Source: Neocallimastix lanati (nom. inval.)
Lineage: Eukaryota > Neocallimastigomycota > Neocallimastigomycetes > Neocallimastigales > Neocallimastigaceae
Reading direction: 5' to 3'
Length of the DNA: 64,000 bases
Assembly (NCBI GenBank): GCA_016946835.1
Contig: JACVTC010000161.1
Span: 132,501-196,500, forward strand
Below, piece by piece: positions 23,285 through 33,834 of this stretch. Position 1 is the stretch's first letter. Every line of letters begins with the position of its first letter. The position numbers were made by a program, and so were the translations under genes. Under the pieces are notes generated by a model. The model was not told where the DNA came from. It did no database searches and worked only from the letters and a program-made list of their open reading frames with translations.

Positions 23285-24193
23285 ATGAATAACAATTTAA
23301 AAAAGAGAGATAAAAAATCTGAAGAAGATAATGATAATGGAAATACGTCTAAAAAAATAAAAAATGTAACAAATAATCAAGAAAATGGTATATATGTTAC
23401 TTCTTCTGAAATAAAAGAACTAATAAAGAATTCAAATATGACGGAATTAAAAAATTTTTTTGACATTTCAAAATTTTATGATAATGAATTTATTAAATGG
23501 CTACTTCTTCTCTATAAAAATAAAACTTTTATTTCTATTGTTGATTTAGATAAAGAAATTTCTAAAGATGAATATAAAATTCTATTTATTTTTAAAAAAG
23601 ATGGTTATTTTTATCCAAAAGGTAAGTATATAATCAAAGATTGGAATAAAAATTTAATAAAATTTTTAGCAAAACATGGAGAGGATATAAATAAAGTAGA
23701 TTATAAGTATGGAGAAAGACCTTTATTTTATGCCTGTGAAAGTGGAAATAAAGATTTTATAAAATTCTTAGTAGAACATGGAGCAGATATAAATGTAGAA
23801 AATAGACATCGTGAAACACCATTATTCAATGCATGTAAAAGTGGAAATAAAGATTTAATAGAATATTTAGTAAAATGTGGAGCAGATATAAATCATAAAA
23901 ATATCTATAGGAAAATACCATTATTTTATGCATGTGAAAGTGGAAATAAAGATTTAGTAGAATATTTAGTAGAACATGGAGCAGATATAAATCAGGAAAA
24001 AAGATTTGGTGAAACACTATTATTCAACGCATGTGAAAGTGGAAATAAAGATTTAGTAGAATATTTAGTAGAACATGGAGCAGATATAAATCAGGAAAAA
24101 GAATATGGTGAAACACCATTATTCAACGCATGTAAAAGTGGAAATAAAGATTTAGTGCAATACCTAGTAGAATATGGAGCAGAACAGATATAA
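23285..24193 (+). CDS. ANK5: short ankyrin-repeat protein, 302 aa
   Basis: Family N-terminal region with variants (MNNNLKKRD, KKIKNVTNN) and only about five full repeats ending EYGAEQI. It is very close to ANK7, which has two more repeats, so the pair differ by whole-repeat gain or loss. The leader has an ATTAATATTAATATTAAT run followed by ACATAAATATAGTACC, shared with ANK7. There is no lesion. It is the shortest intact member, which suggests the repeat number is free to vary widely while the N-terminal region is kept. Confidence 0.88.
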   Translation: MNNNLKKRDKKSEEDNDNGNTSKKIKNVTNNQENGIYVTSSEIKELIKNSNMTELKNFFDISKFYDNEFIKWLLLLYKNKTFISIVDLDKEISKDEYKILFIFKKDGYFYPKGKYIIKDWNKNLIKFLAKHGEDINKVDYKYGERPLFYACESGNKDFIKFLVEHGADINVENRHRETPLFNACKSGNKDLIEYLVKCGADINHKNIYRKIPLFYACESGNKDLVEYLVEHGADINQEKRFGETLLFNACESGNKDLVEYLVEHGADINQEKEYGETPLFNACKSGNKDLVQYLVEYGAEQI

Positions 24194-24993
24194 ATAAAAA
24201 AAAATGAATATTGAGAAACAATTTGTTAAAACCAAGCTATAACAGAATTAATAATATAGTAGAATATTTAAAATATATGATAGAACATGGAGTATATAAA
24301 AATAAAAAAAAAAAAAAATAAACTTAAAAATTAATATAATAAAAAAAAAAAAAATAAACTTAAAAATTAATATAATAAATAATAAAGAATTATTTAAATT
24401 ATAATATATTTTATTTTTATTTTTATTTTTATTTTTATTTTTATTTTTATAAATATATTATTTAATTTTTATCTAATAAATCAATTTTAAAATTATTTTA
24501 ATTTATATATATATTATATATATATATAAATTTAAATAAAATAAATAAAAATAAAAAATTAAAAAGTCGATTAATAATTTTTTTATTTTTTATTTTATTT
24601 TATTTTATTTTTTTTATTTGAATAGAGTAAATTTGATTAATTGGTTTTAAAGAGATTTATAATTTTAATTTTAAATTAAATTTTAAGATAATGAATTAAA
24701 AAAAAAAAAGAAAAAATGACAGAGAAATATATAATAATAAAATATTTTTTTATGCCCTTTTATAAATAAATGTAATTATGTACATAAAAAATTTTTGGAC
24801 ATAGTTATTATTATTTTTAATTTTTTAAAAAAGCTAATAATATATTTATTAAATCAATAAAAGATTTAATAATTATAATAATTATTTATTTATATTTAAT
24901 TTTTTTTTTTTTTTTTTTTTTTTTTATTTTTTTTAACCGCAGCTTATTTATATTTATATTTAATGAATATAAAATAATAAATTTCGAATAGAA

Positions 24994-25044
<51 letters not shown>

Positions 25045-25066
25045 TAAATAATAAATAATAAATAAT

Positions 25067-25114
<48 letters not shown>

Positions 25115-25142
25115 CAGAAACATATTATTAAATACAAGTAAC
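24194..25142. other. ANK5-ANK6 intergenic region
   Basis: Holds a post-stop remnant, a short duplicated AAACTTAAAAATTAATATAA segment, (TTTTTA)n, a degenerate GACAGAG/ATGCCC repeat (24,719-24,758), poly-T, the AACCGCAGCTT box and (AAT)n (24,994-25,113). No hairpin island and no gene are seen. Confidence 0.7.
24935..24994 (+). promoter_or_regulatory. Conserved AACCGCAGCTT upstream box (ANK6)
   Basis: Third copy of the block seen before ANK1 and ANK4, about 200 bp before the ANK6 ATG. Confidence 0.4.
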
Positions 25143-27452
25143 ATGAATAACAGTTTAAAAAAGAGAGATAAAAAATCTGAAGAAGATAATGAAAATGGAC
25201 ATACGTCTAAAAAATTAAAAACTGTAACAAATAATCAAGAAAATGGTTTATATGTTACTTCTTCTGAAATAAAAGAATTAATAAAGAATTCAAATATGAA
25301 GGTATTAAAAAATATTTTTGATATTTCAAAATTTTATGATAATGAATTTATTAAATGGCTACTTCTTCTCTATAAAAATAAAACTTTTATTTCTATTGTT
25401 GATTTAGATAAAGAAATTTCTAAAGATGATTATAAAATTCTATTAATTTTTAAAAAATATAGTTATTTTTATCCAAAAGTTAAGTATATAATCAAAGATA
25501 GTAATAAAAATTTAATAAAATTTTTAGCAAAACATGGAGAGGATATAAATAAAGTATATTATAAGTATGGGAAAAGTCCTTTATTTTATGCCTGTGAAAG
25601 TAGAAATAAAGATTTATTAACATTCTTATTGGAATATGGAGCAGATATAAATATAGAAAATTTATATGGAGAAACAGCAATATTCAATGCATGTGAAAGT
25701 GGAAATAAAGATTTAGTTGAATATTTAGTAGAACATGGAGCAGATATAAATCATGTAAGTAAATATTGTGAAATACCATTATTTTATGCATGTAAAAGTG
25801 GAAATAAAAATTTAGTAGAATATTTAGTAGCGCATGGAGCAGATATAAATAAAGAGAGTACATATAGAAGAACACCATTATTCAACGCATGTGAAAGTGG
25901 AAATAAAGATTTAGTAGAATATTTAGTAGAACATGGAGCAGATATAAATAAAGAAGAAAAATGGGATGGTGAAACACCATTATTTTATGCCTGTGGAAGT
26001 AGAAATAAAGATTTAGTAGAATATTTAGTAGAACATGGAGCGGATATAAATAAAGAAAATAAATGTGGTAAAACACTTTTATTTGATGCATGTGAGAGTG
26101 GAAATAAAGATTTAGTAGAATATTTAGTAGAACATGGAGCGGATATAAATAAAGAAGATAAATACGGTGAAACACCATTATTCAATTCATGCTATCATGG
26201 AAATAAAGATTTAGTAGAATATTTAGTAGAAAATGGAGCAGATATAAGTAAAAAAGAAAAATGGAATGATGAAACCCCATTATTCAAGGTATGTAGAAGT
26301 GGAAATAAAGATTTAGTAGAATATTTAGTAGAACATGGAGCAGATATAAATAAAGAGAGTACATTTGGAAGTACACCTTTATTTTATGCATGTAAGAGTG
26401 GAAATAAAGATTTAGTAGAATATTTAGTAGAACATGGAGCAGATATAAATAAAGAGAGTACATTTGGAAGTACACCTTTATTTTATGCATGCTATAATGG
26501 AAATAAAGATTTAGTAGAATTTTTAGTAGAATATGGAGCAGATATAAATAAAGAAGAAAAAAGGTATGGTGAAACACCATTATTTAATACATGTGAGAGT
26601 GGAAATAAAGATTTAGTGCAATACCTAGTAGAACATGGAGCAGATATAAATAAAGAGAGTACATTTGGAAGTACACCTTTATTTTATGCATGTAAGAGTG
26701 GAAATAAAGATTTAGTAGAATATTTAGTAGAACATGGAGCAGATATAAATAAAGAGAATACATTTGGAAGGACACCTTTATTTTATGCATGCTATAATGG
26801 AAATAAAGATTTAGTAGAATATTTAGTAGAACTTGGAGCGGATATAAATAAAGAAGATAAAGATGGTGAAACACCATTATATTATGCATGTAGCATTGAA
26901 AATAAAGATTTAGTGCAATACTTAGTAGAACATGGAGCAGATATAAATAAAGAAAATAAAAATGGTGAAACACCATTATTCAACTCATGTAAAAGTGAAA
27001 ATAAAAATTTAGTAGAATATTTAGTAGAACATGGAGCGGATATAAATAAAGAAAATAAAGATGGTAAAACACCATTATATTATGCATGTAGCATTAAAAA
27101 TAAAGATTTTGTGCAATACTTAGTAGAACATGGAGCGGATATAAATAAAGAAAATAAAGATGGTAAAACACCATTATATTATGCATGTAGCATTGAAAAT
27201 AAAGATTTAGTGCAATACCTAGTAGAACATGGAGCAGATATAAATAAAGAAAATAAATATGGTGAAACGCCTTTATTCAACTCATGTAAAAGTGAAAATA
27301 CAAATTTAGTAGAATATTTAGTAGAACATGGAGCGGATATAAATAAAGAAAATAAATATGGTAAAACACCATTATATTATGCATGTAACAGTGGAAATAA
27401 AGATTTAGTGAAATATCTAGTAGAACATGGAGCAAAGTGTAAATATAAATAA
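25143..27452 (+). CDS. ANK6: ankyrin-repeat protein, 769 aa
   Basis: About 19 repeats, C-terminus AKCKYK. Three nearly identical copies of a KESTFGSTPLFYACKSGNKD repeat (about 26,350-26,720) lie in one stretch, evidence of recent internal duplication. The adjacent KEEKRYGETPLF repeat is shared with ANK9. The third repeat (NHVSKYCEIPLF) is shared with ANK1, so the N-terminal third follows ANK1 while the middle follows ANK9, a mosaic pattern. It forms with ANK7 a two-gene unit like ANK4-ANK5: same leader class, same island between them. Start as for the family; no lesion. Confidence 0.9.
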   Translation: MNNSLKKRDKKSEEDNENGHTSKKLKTVTNNQENGLYVTSSEIKELIKNSNMKVLKNIFDISKFYDNEFIKWLLLLYKNKTFISIVDLDKEISKDDYKILLIFKKYSYFYPKVKYIIKDSNKNLIKFLAKHGEDINKVYYKYGKSPLFYACESRNKDLLTFLLEYGADINIENLYGETAIFNACESGNKDLVEYLVEHGADINHVSKYCEIPLFYACKSGNKNLVEYLVAHGADINKESTYRRTPLFNACESGNKDLVEYLVEHGADINKEEKWDGETPLFYACGSRNKDLVEYLVEHGADINKENKCGKTLLFDACESGNKDLVEYLVEHGADINKEDKYGETPLFNSCYHGNKDLVEYLVENGADISKKEKWNDETPLFKVCRSGNKDLVEYLVEHGADINKESTFGSTPLFYACKSGNKDLVEYLVEHGADINKESTFGSTPLFYACYNGNKDLVEFLVEYGADINKEEKRYGETPLFNTCESGNKDLVQYLVEHGADINKESTFGSTPLFYACKSGNKDLVEYLVEHGADINKENTFGRTPLFYACYNGNKDLVEYLVELGADINKEDKDGETPLYYACSIENKDLVQYLVEHGADINKENKNGETPLFNSCKSENKNLVEYLVEHGADINKENKDGKTPLYYACSIKNKDFVQYLVEHGADINKENKDGKTPLYYACSIENKDLVQYLVEHGADINKENKYGETPLFNSCKSENTNLVEYLVEHGADINKENKYGKTPLYYACNSGNKDLVKYLVEHGAKCKYK

Positions 27453-27937
27453 AACAAATGAATATTGTGAAACACCATTGTTAAAACCAAGCTATAACGG
27501 AATTAAAGATAGTAGAATATTTAAAATATATGATAGAACATAAAGTAGATAGAAATAAAAAAAATAATAAATAAACGTAAAAATTAATATAATAAAAAAT
27601 AAAGAATTATTTAAATTATAATTTTTTATCTTTATTTTTATTTTTATTTTTATTTTATATAAATGTATTATTTAATTTTTATCTAATAAATTGATTTTAA
27701 AATAAATAATAAATAAAAATAAAACATTAAAAAGTCGGTTAATAATTTTTTTTTTTATAATATTTTTTTTTTATTATTGCTATTATTATTATTATTTTTT
27801 TCTTTCTATTTGAATAGAATAAATTTGATTAATTAGTTTTTAGAGAGATTTATAATTTTAATTTTAAGAAGCTTAAAAATTAAAATTATTAATAGTTCTT
27901 AATATTATTATTATTATAAGTTCAGGACTTTTTTTTA

Positions 27938-28063
27938 ATTTCCGATGTGTACTGTGTACCCTATGCCCCCCTCAAGGCATGGGAATATTAAGGTAGTCAC
28001 AACACTTCGGTGTGCTATAGCACAGGCGGATATAGTCCCTACTGGACGGCCTTACTGTTAATT
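27938..28063. repeat. GC-rich hairpin island, copy D
   Basis: Has the GTGTACC insertion of copy B plus ACTG for ACCG at the left end and GGACGGCC for GGACAGCC at the right. The predicted stems are unchanged. Confidence 0.8.
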
Positions 28064-28094
28064 ATTATTATGATATAATGAAATAAAAAAAAAA

Positions 28095-28148
28095 GGACAT
28101 AGAAATATATATATATATATAATAATAATAATATATATTTTTATGTCC
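28095..28148. repeat. GGACATA...TATGTCC inverted repeat
   Basis: Arms GGACATAGAAATATATAT and ATATATATTTTTATGTCC separated by TAATAATAA. One of the cleanest copies. Confidence 0.65.
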
Positions 28149-28332
28149 TTTTATAAAATATATAAAATATATATATATAATTCAATTATGGACATAATCA
28201 TTATTATTATTGTTATTATTTTTATATTATTTAAAAAAGCTAATAATATATTTATTAAATAAATAAAATATTTAATAATTATTATTTGTATTTATTAAAT
28301 ATAAAAAAATTAATTTTTGAATAAAAAACATT

Positions 28333-28492
<160 letters not shown>

Positions 28493-28542
28493 TTAATATT
28501 AATATTAATAAAAACATAAATATAGTACCAAATAAAAGTAAT

Positions 28543-29652
28543 ATGAATAACAATTTAAAAAAGAGAGATAAAAAATCTGAAGAAGATAATGATAATGGAA
28601 ATACGTCTAAAAAAATAAAAAATGTAACAAATAATCAAGAAAATGGTTTATATGTTACTTCTTCTGAAATAAAAGAATTAATAAAGAATTCAAATATGAC
28701 GGAATTAAAAAATTTTTTTGACATTTCAAAATTTTATGATAATGAATTTATTAAATGGCTACTTCTTCTCTATAAAAATAAAACTTTTATTTCTATTGTT
28801 GATTTAGATAAAGAAATTTCTAAAGATGATTATAAAATTCTATTAATTTTTAAAAAATATAGTTATTTTTATCCAAAAGTTAAGTATATAATCAAAGATG
28901 GGAATAAAAATTTAATAAAATTTTTAGCAAAACATGGAGAGGATATAAATAAAGTAGATTATAAGTATGGGGAAAGACCTTTATTTTATGCCTGTGAAAG
29001 TAGAAATAAAGATTTAGTAAAATTCTTAGTAGAACATGGAGCAGATATAAATGTAGAAAATAGACATCGTGAAACACCATTATTCAATGCATGTAAAAGT
29101 GGAAATAAAGATTTAGTAGAATATTTAGTAAAATGTGGAGCAGATATAAATCATAAAAATATCTATAGGAAAATACCATTATTTTATGCATATGAAAGTG
29201 GAAATAAAGATTTAGTAGAATATTTAGTAGAACATGGAGCAGATATAAATAAAGAAGAAAAATGGTATGGTGAAACACCATTATTTTATGAATGTGGAAG
29301 TAGAAATAAAGATTTAGTAGAATATTTAGTAGAACATGGAGCAGATATAAATCAGGAAAAAAGATTTAGTGAAACACTATTATTCAACGCATGTGAAAGT
29401 GGAAATAAAGATTTAGTAGAATATTTAGTAGAACATGGAGCAGATATAAATCAGGAAAAAGAATATGGTGAAACACCATTATTCAACGCATGTAAAAGTG
29501 GAAATAAAGATTTAGTAGAATATTTAGTAGAACATATAGCATATATATATCAAGAAAATAAATATGGTGAAACACCATTATTTTATGCACGTAAAAGTAG
29601 AAATAAAGATTTAGTGAAATACCTAGTAGAATATGGAGCAGAACAGATATAA
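28543..29652 (+). CDS. ANK7: ankyrin-repeat protein, 369 aa
   Basis: Near-copy of ANK5 (MNNNLKKRD start, KKIKNVTNN) with about seven repeats. The two extra relative to ANK5 are the KEEKWYGETPLFYECGSRNKD repeat and the last repeat. The last repeat is degenerate (EHIAYIYQENKYGE in place of EHGADIN...). It ends EYGAEQI. Its EIKELIK-to-KYSYFYPK segment matches ANK6 and ANK9 rather than ANK5, indicating exchange with a neighbour. No lesion. Confidence 0.88.
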   Translation: MNNNLKKRDKKSEEDNDNGNTSKKIKNVTNNQENGLYVTSSEIKELIKNSNMTELKNFFDISKFYDNEFIKWLLLLYKNKTFISIVDLDKEISKDDYKILLIFKKYSYFYPKVKYIIKDGNKNLIKFLAKHGEDINKVDYKYGERPLFYACESRNKDLVKFLVEHGADINVENRHRETPLFNACKSGNKDLVEYLVKCGADINHKNIYRKIPLFYAYESGNKDLVEYLVEHGADINKEEKWYGETPLFYECGSRNKDLVEYLVEHGADINQEKRFSETLLFNACESGNKDLVEYLVEHGADINQEKEYGETPLFNACKSGNKDLVEYLVEHIAYIYQENKYGETPLFYARKSRNKDLVKYLVEYGAEQI

Positions 29653-30461
29653 ATAAAAAAAAAATGAATATTGTGAAACAATTTGTTAAAACCAAGCTAT
29701 AACAGAATTAATGATATAGTAGAATATTTAAAATATATGATGGAACATGGAGTATATAAAAATAAAAAAAAAAAAAATAAATTTAATTAATATAATAAAT
29801 ATTAAATAATTATTTAAATTATAATTTTTTTTATTTTTATTTTTATTTTTATTTTTATTTTTATTTTTATTTTTATTTTTATTTTTATTTTTATTTTTAT
29901 TTTTATTTTTATTTTTATTTTTATTTTTATTTTTATTTTTATTTTTATTTTTATTTTTATTTTTATTTTTATTTTTATTTTTATTTTTATTTTTATTTTT
30001 ATTTTTATTTTTATTTTTATTTTTATTTTTATTTTTATTTTTATTTTTATTTTTATTTTTATTTTTATTTTTATTTTTATATAAATATATTATTTAATTT
30101 TTATCTAATAAATCGATTTTAAAATAAAATAAATAAAAATAAAAAAATGAAAGTCGGTTAATAATTTTTTTATTTTATTTTTTCTATTTGAATAGAGTAA
30201 ATTTGATTAATTAGTTTTTAGAGAGATTTATAATTTTTAATTTTAAAAAGGTTAAAATTTTAATTATTAATATTTTTTAATATTTTTATAATAAGAAAAT
30301 TAATTAAAAAAAAAAAGACATAGAAAAAATAGAAATATATATATATATATAAATATATTTATACAAATAAATGTAATTATATATATTAATAACTTTTTAT
30401 TTTTTTAATAAGGTATTAATCTATTTATATAATTGATAAAGGATTTAATAATTATAGTAAT
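29653..30461. other. ANK7 3' flank up to the gypsy insertion
   Basis: Decayed post-stop repeat, the expanded hexamer tract, then the usual TTTGATTAATTAGTTTTTAG spacer and GACATAG-containing sequence. It ends at the GTAAT target duplication (30,457-30,461). Confidence 0.7.
29826..30081. repeat. Expanded (TTTTTA)n hexamer tract
   Basis: About 42 nearly perfect TTTTTA units. The same tract follows every member about 120-180 bp past the stop but usually has 2-8 units, so this is a local expansion. Confidence 0.95.
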
Positions 30462-30780
30462 TGATACAAAAATTTATATTATTTTAAGTTTATAAATTTT
30501 GTATTCTAAAGTTGCCTTTAATTCTTATTTTTAAAAGAGATTTTAAAACTTTTTATAAAATAAAAATAAATAATATTTGATTGTTTATTTTTTTTTTATA
30601 AATAACACAAAACAATTATAACAAAAATATAAAATAAATATTTAAAACTTTTATTTATTTTATTTTTGTTAATACATTAAGAATACAATAAAAGTAGTTT
30701 AAAGTATATTTTATTAAAAAATATAACTTTTATTTATTAACTAAGTAGTCTTTGTAACTTTTCTCTCTCATTTAAAAGTT

Positions 30781-30817
<37 letters not shown>

Positions 30818-31012
30818 TTTATTTAATAAATTTCATTTTTTAAGAATAATAAAGTTTTTAATATTTATATATTTTTAGAAATATAATATATTTTAATATA
30901 TTATATTATATCATAATAATATAATTTTAATGTATACATTTAATAATTTGTATACAATTTGTATTTGTTTACTTTTTATAAAAATTCATGAAATTTTTAT
31001 AATTCTTTATCA
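30462..31012 (-). repeat. Gypsy 3' LTR (551 bp)
   Basis: Begins TGATAC next to GTAAT and ends TTTATCA. The inner side, read on the minus strand, is GAAGGGAAGTCT, a polypurine tract directly before the LTR. A (T)n run at about 30,787-30,816 lies within it. Only its last ~157 bp is matched by the other LTR. Confidence 0.75.
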
Positions 31013-31187
31013 AGACTTCCCTTCTTAAGATATCACTTTAGGGATAGCTGAATAAAAATAATAAAGATATTATTACTAAATTTCATATAATTTTTATATT
31101 TTATAATAATACGTTAACGAGTTATTATTTTTTTTTTTTTTTTTGTAAATTTTTATTACTATTGTGATTGACCTTTTTAATTTTTTT

Positions 31188-31451
31188 TTATATTGATATC
31201 AAATAAGGTTTTACATCTTTTATATGGATATTACGTTCTAAAATTGTATTAGTATCTAGTGTTTGTAAAACCAAAGTGTTATATTTAGAAGATTTTAATA
31301 CTTTAAAGGGTCCTATATAATATGGATCTAATTTCTTTCTATTTATATATCTTATAAGAACTAAATCACCAGGTTTATATTTATGTAACAATATTAGAAG
31401 AGGCCTTTGATCGTTGTAACCAATATGAATGTGCATATTAAATATTATCAA
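31188..31451 (-). pseudogene. Gypsy integrase C-terminal GPF module
   Basis: Encodes YKPGDLVLIRYINRKKLDPYYIGPFKVLK-like sequence, the GPY/F module that follows the catalytic core in many Ty3/gypsy integrases and helps DNA binding and multimer formation. It is in a different frame from the core, which it overlaps by 14 bp, so a frameshift separates them. No chromodomain follows. Confidence 0.75.
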
Positions 31452-32499
31452 CGGCTTCTTTAACCCATTCTTGGTGTCTAATAAATCTTCTTACATTATA
31501 TTCTAAGTCAGTTTCGTCTTTTTCTTTTGGTAGATCCGGAAGAGTAACACTTAAAGGCCATAGATCTTTTCTTCCATAAAGTAGCTCAAAACTACTAAAT
31601 CCTGTAACACTTGACTTTGTCGTTCTTAAAGCCCACAAAGTAGAAAAAAGAAAATTATCCCATTCAATTTGTTTATCACAAATGTGTCTTAAAACTTTTA
31701 TAATTTCTCTATTTGCGTTTTCCACTTGACCATTTGCTTCTGGATGACGGGGAGAAATAAATCTGACCCATGTTCCATATAAATCAATTGTAGCTTTGGT
31801 TATATCGGCAATAAATTGCCTTCCATTATCTGTAATAATAACTTCGGGAACACCATGTCTAGAAAAGACTTCTAGTAAAAATTTTATAACATCAGAAGTG
31901 TCAATAGTCCTTGTAGCTTTTGCTTCAATCCATTTAGTAAAATAGTCTATTAAAACGATAATAAATCTATTACCCGATTTAGTTTCTGTAAGAGGACCAA
32001 CTATGTCTAAACCAACACGAACAAAAGGTCTTTCTACAACATTCGGAATAGTAGAAGTGCCCTTTGGAACAGGAGAAGGTCTATAACATTGACATTTAAA
32101 GCAAGTTTTTATAACGGTTTCCACATCGCTTTTCATACCTGGCCAATAGTAAATTTCTTTCAATCGAGAAAGTGTTTTCGCGACACCTTCATGGCCCACA
32201 AGATGAGCCTTTACCACAAGCTCATGTTTTTCTTTAGGATCATCAATAACTTTAAGAAAATTATTATTTTTATTACGATAAATAAGACAACCATCAAGAA
32301 AAGAATAATTATTTTTAATATAATCATAAACAGGAGAAGGAATATCATCTGAAAGAAGGCTAGTATTGTTTAAGGTAGATTCGATAGAGGAAATAGAAAG
32401 AATATTTCCAGAAGGAATACGAGAGAGAGCATCCGCAAATATATTATTTTTACCTTTATCATAAATAATTTCAACTTTAAATTCATTGAAGAGGGAAAT
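31438..32499 (-). pseudogene. Gypsy integrase core and zinc-binding domain
   Basis: Contains the HHCC zinc finger (HLVGHEG ... CFKCQC), YYWPGM, and the DDE core: D in GLDIVGPL, D in IITDNGRQF, E in ANGQVENANRE. The frame is open upstream of the first methionine-like codon and continues from the RNase H tail (ADALSRIPSG at about 32,420), so the ORF edge at 32,217 is not a real start. Catalytic residues look intact; only the C-terminal frameshift is visible. Confidence 0.82.
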
Positions 32500-33012
32500 C
32501 TAACGAATGTGACGATCGTTTAAAGGTATACTTGAATAAAAATATCCGATAAGAGGTTTGTGATCAGTGAACAATTTAACAGGAAAGGGAGAGGCAGCAA
32601 TGTAAGGTCGTAATTTCTTTAAAGCAAAGATAACAGCAACACCTTCTTTTTCTGGAACAGAATAATTCAATTCAGCTTTCTTTAGACAACGGCTATAAAA
32701 ATAGATAGGATGTTCTTTTTGAGTATCTTCATAAAATTGTAAAAGAACAACACCAACAGCATAAGAAGAAGCGTCTGTACGAATAATGAAAGGCTTCATA
32801 GGATCAGGATACTTTAATATGGGACTAGAACAAATTGCATCCTTCAAAGAGTTAAAAGCAATAGTGTGATCTTCAGTCCATAAAAAGGAAGTATTTTTAC
32901 TAGTTAACTTGTATAAAATATTTGAAATGTTGGCGAAGTTCAGAATAAACTTTCTATAATAGTCAACAAGACCAAGAAAAGACTGTAATTGAGTTACATT
33001 TGATGGAATTTT
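32500..33012 (-). pseudogene. Gypsy RT tail and RNase H
   Basis: Minus-strand reading gives FLGLVDYYRKFI (33,000-32,930), the usual RT thumb segment, then SSPILKYPDPMKPFIIRTDA with RNase H residues in FIIRTDASSYAVG, KEGVAVIFALKKLRPY and FTDHKPL. A stop (TAG near 32,500) interrupts just before SLFNEFKVEIIYDKGKNN. Confidence 0.8.
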
Positions 33013-33749
33013 TTATGAAGAGATAGCGAATACTTTACTAGGTATCGGTTTGATACCTTCATCAGATAAAACATGACCTAAAACTTCCACAGATTTTTGA
33101 CAGAATTTACATTTGGTAATATTTACAGAAAATTTATATTTTCTAAGAATTTGAAAAACACTTTCTAAATCTTTAAGATGTTGTTCAAAGGTGGGAGAAT
33201 AAACTAAAATATCATCCATATAAACAAATAAGCATTTACCAATAAGGGGCATTAAAATACGGTTCATTTCACGTTGAAATGAAGCAGGGGCATTTGTCAG
33301 ACCAAATGGCATAACAACAAAATTATAATTACCATATTTTGTTGTAAAAGCGGTCTTTTCAACATCTTTTGGATCCATAGATCTAGGGCAGAAAATATTT
33401 TGGCCCCATGAACCGACTCTAACAGTTCATCGATAAAAGGCAAGGCATAAGCATCTTTTATTGTAATTTCATTTAATTTTCTATAATCTACGCACTTTCT
33501 CCATTCTCCGTTCTTCTTCTTCACTAATAGAACAGGAAAAGCCCATGGGGAATGAGAAGGGACAATTAAACCATGATCTAATAGTTTTTTAATTTCTTTC
33601 TTTAAAGCTAAAGATTGTTCTAGCGAAATTTTATATGGTCTAAGTTTGATAGGTTTTGAATTTGTGAGAGAAATGGAATGAGGTTCGGCATTTGCAGTTC
33701 TAACCCTATCAATTGAATCAATTAAAACATCATCAAAATTTTTTATCAT
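33013..33749 (-). pseudogene. Gypsy reverse transcriptase, frameshifted
   Basis: Two overlapping frames. The first (33,297-33,749) has IKKLLDHGLIVPSHSPWAFP, KKKNGEWRKCVDYRKLN and KIFSALDL. The second (33,013-33,378) has MDPKDVEKTAFTTKYGNYNF, FGLTNAPASFQ and the YMDD box in FVYMDDILVYS. The motif that should join them (SGYWQIP-like, after ALDL) is missing, so a small deletion plus frameshift inactivates the domain. The YMDD catalytic pair is preserved. Confidence 0.85.
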
Positions 33750-33834
33750 TGTTTAAAATATCTTTCAAAGAAGCAATACGTTTTTCTTCGTTTAAGTCGG
33801 AATAAATTGTATTATTTATGAGGTTTATTGCAAT

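Noticed and set aside
32089-32352. Plus-strand 87-codon frame
   Set aside because: Shadow of the gypsy integrase on the minus strand.
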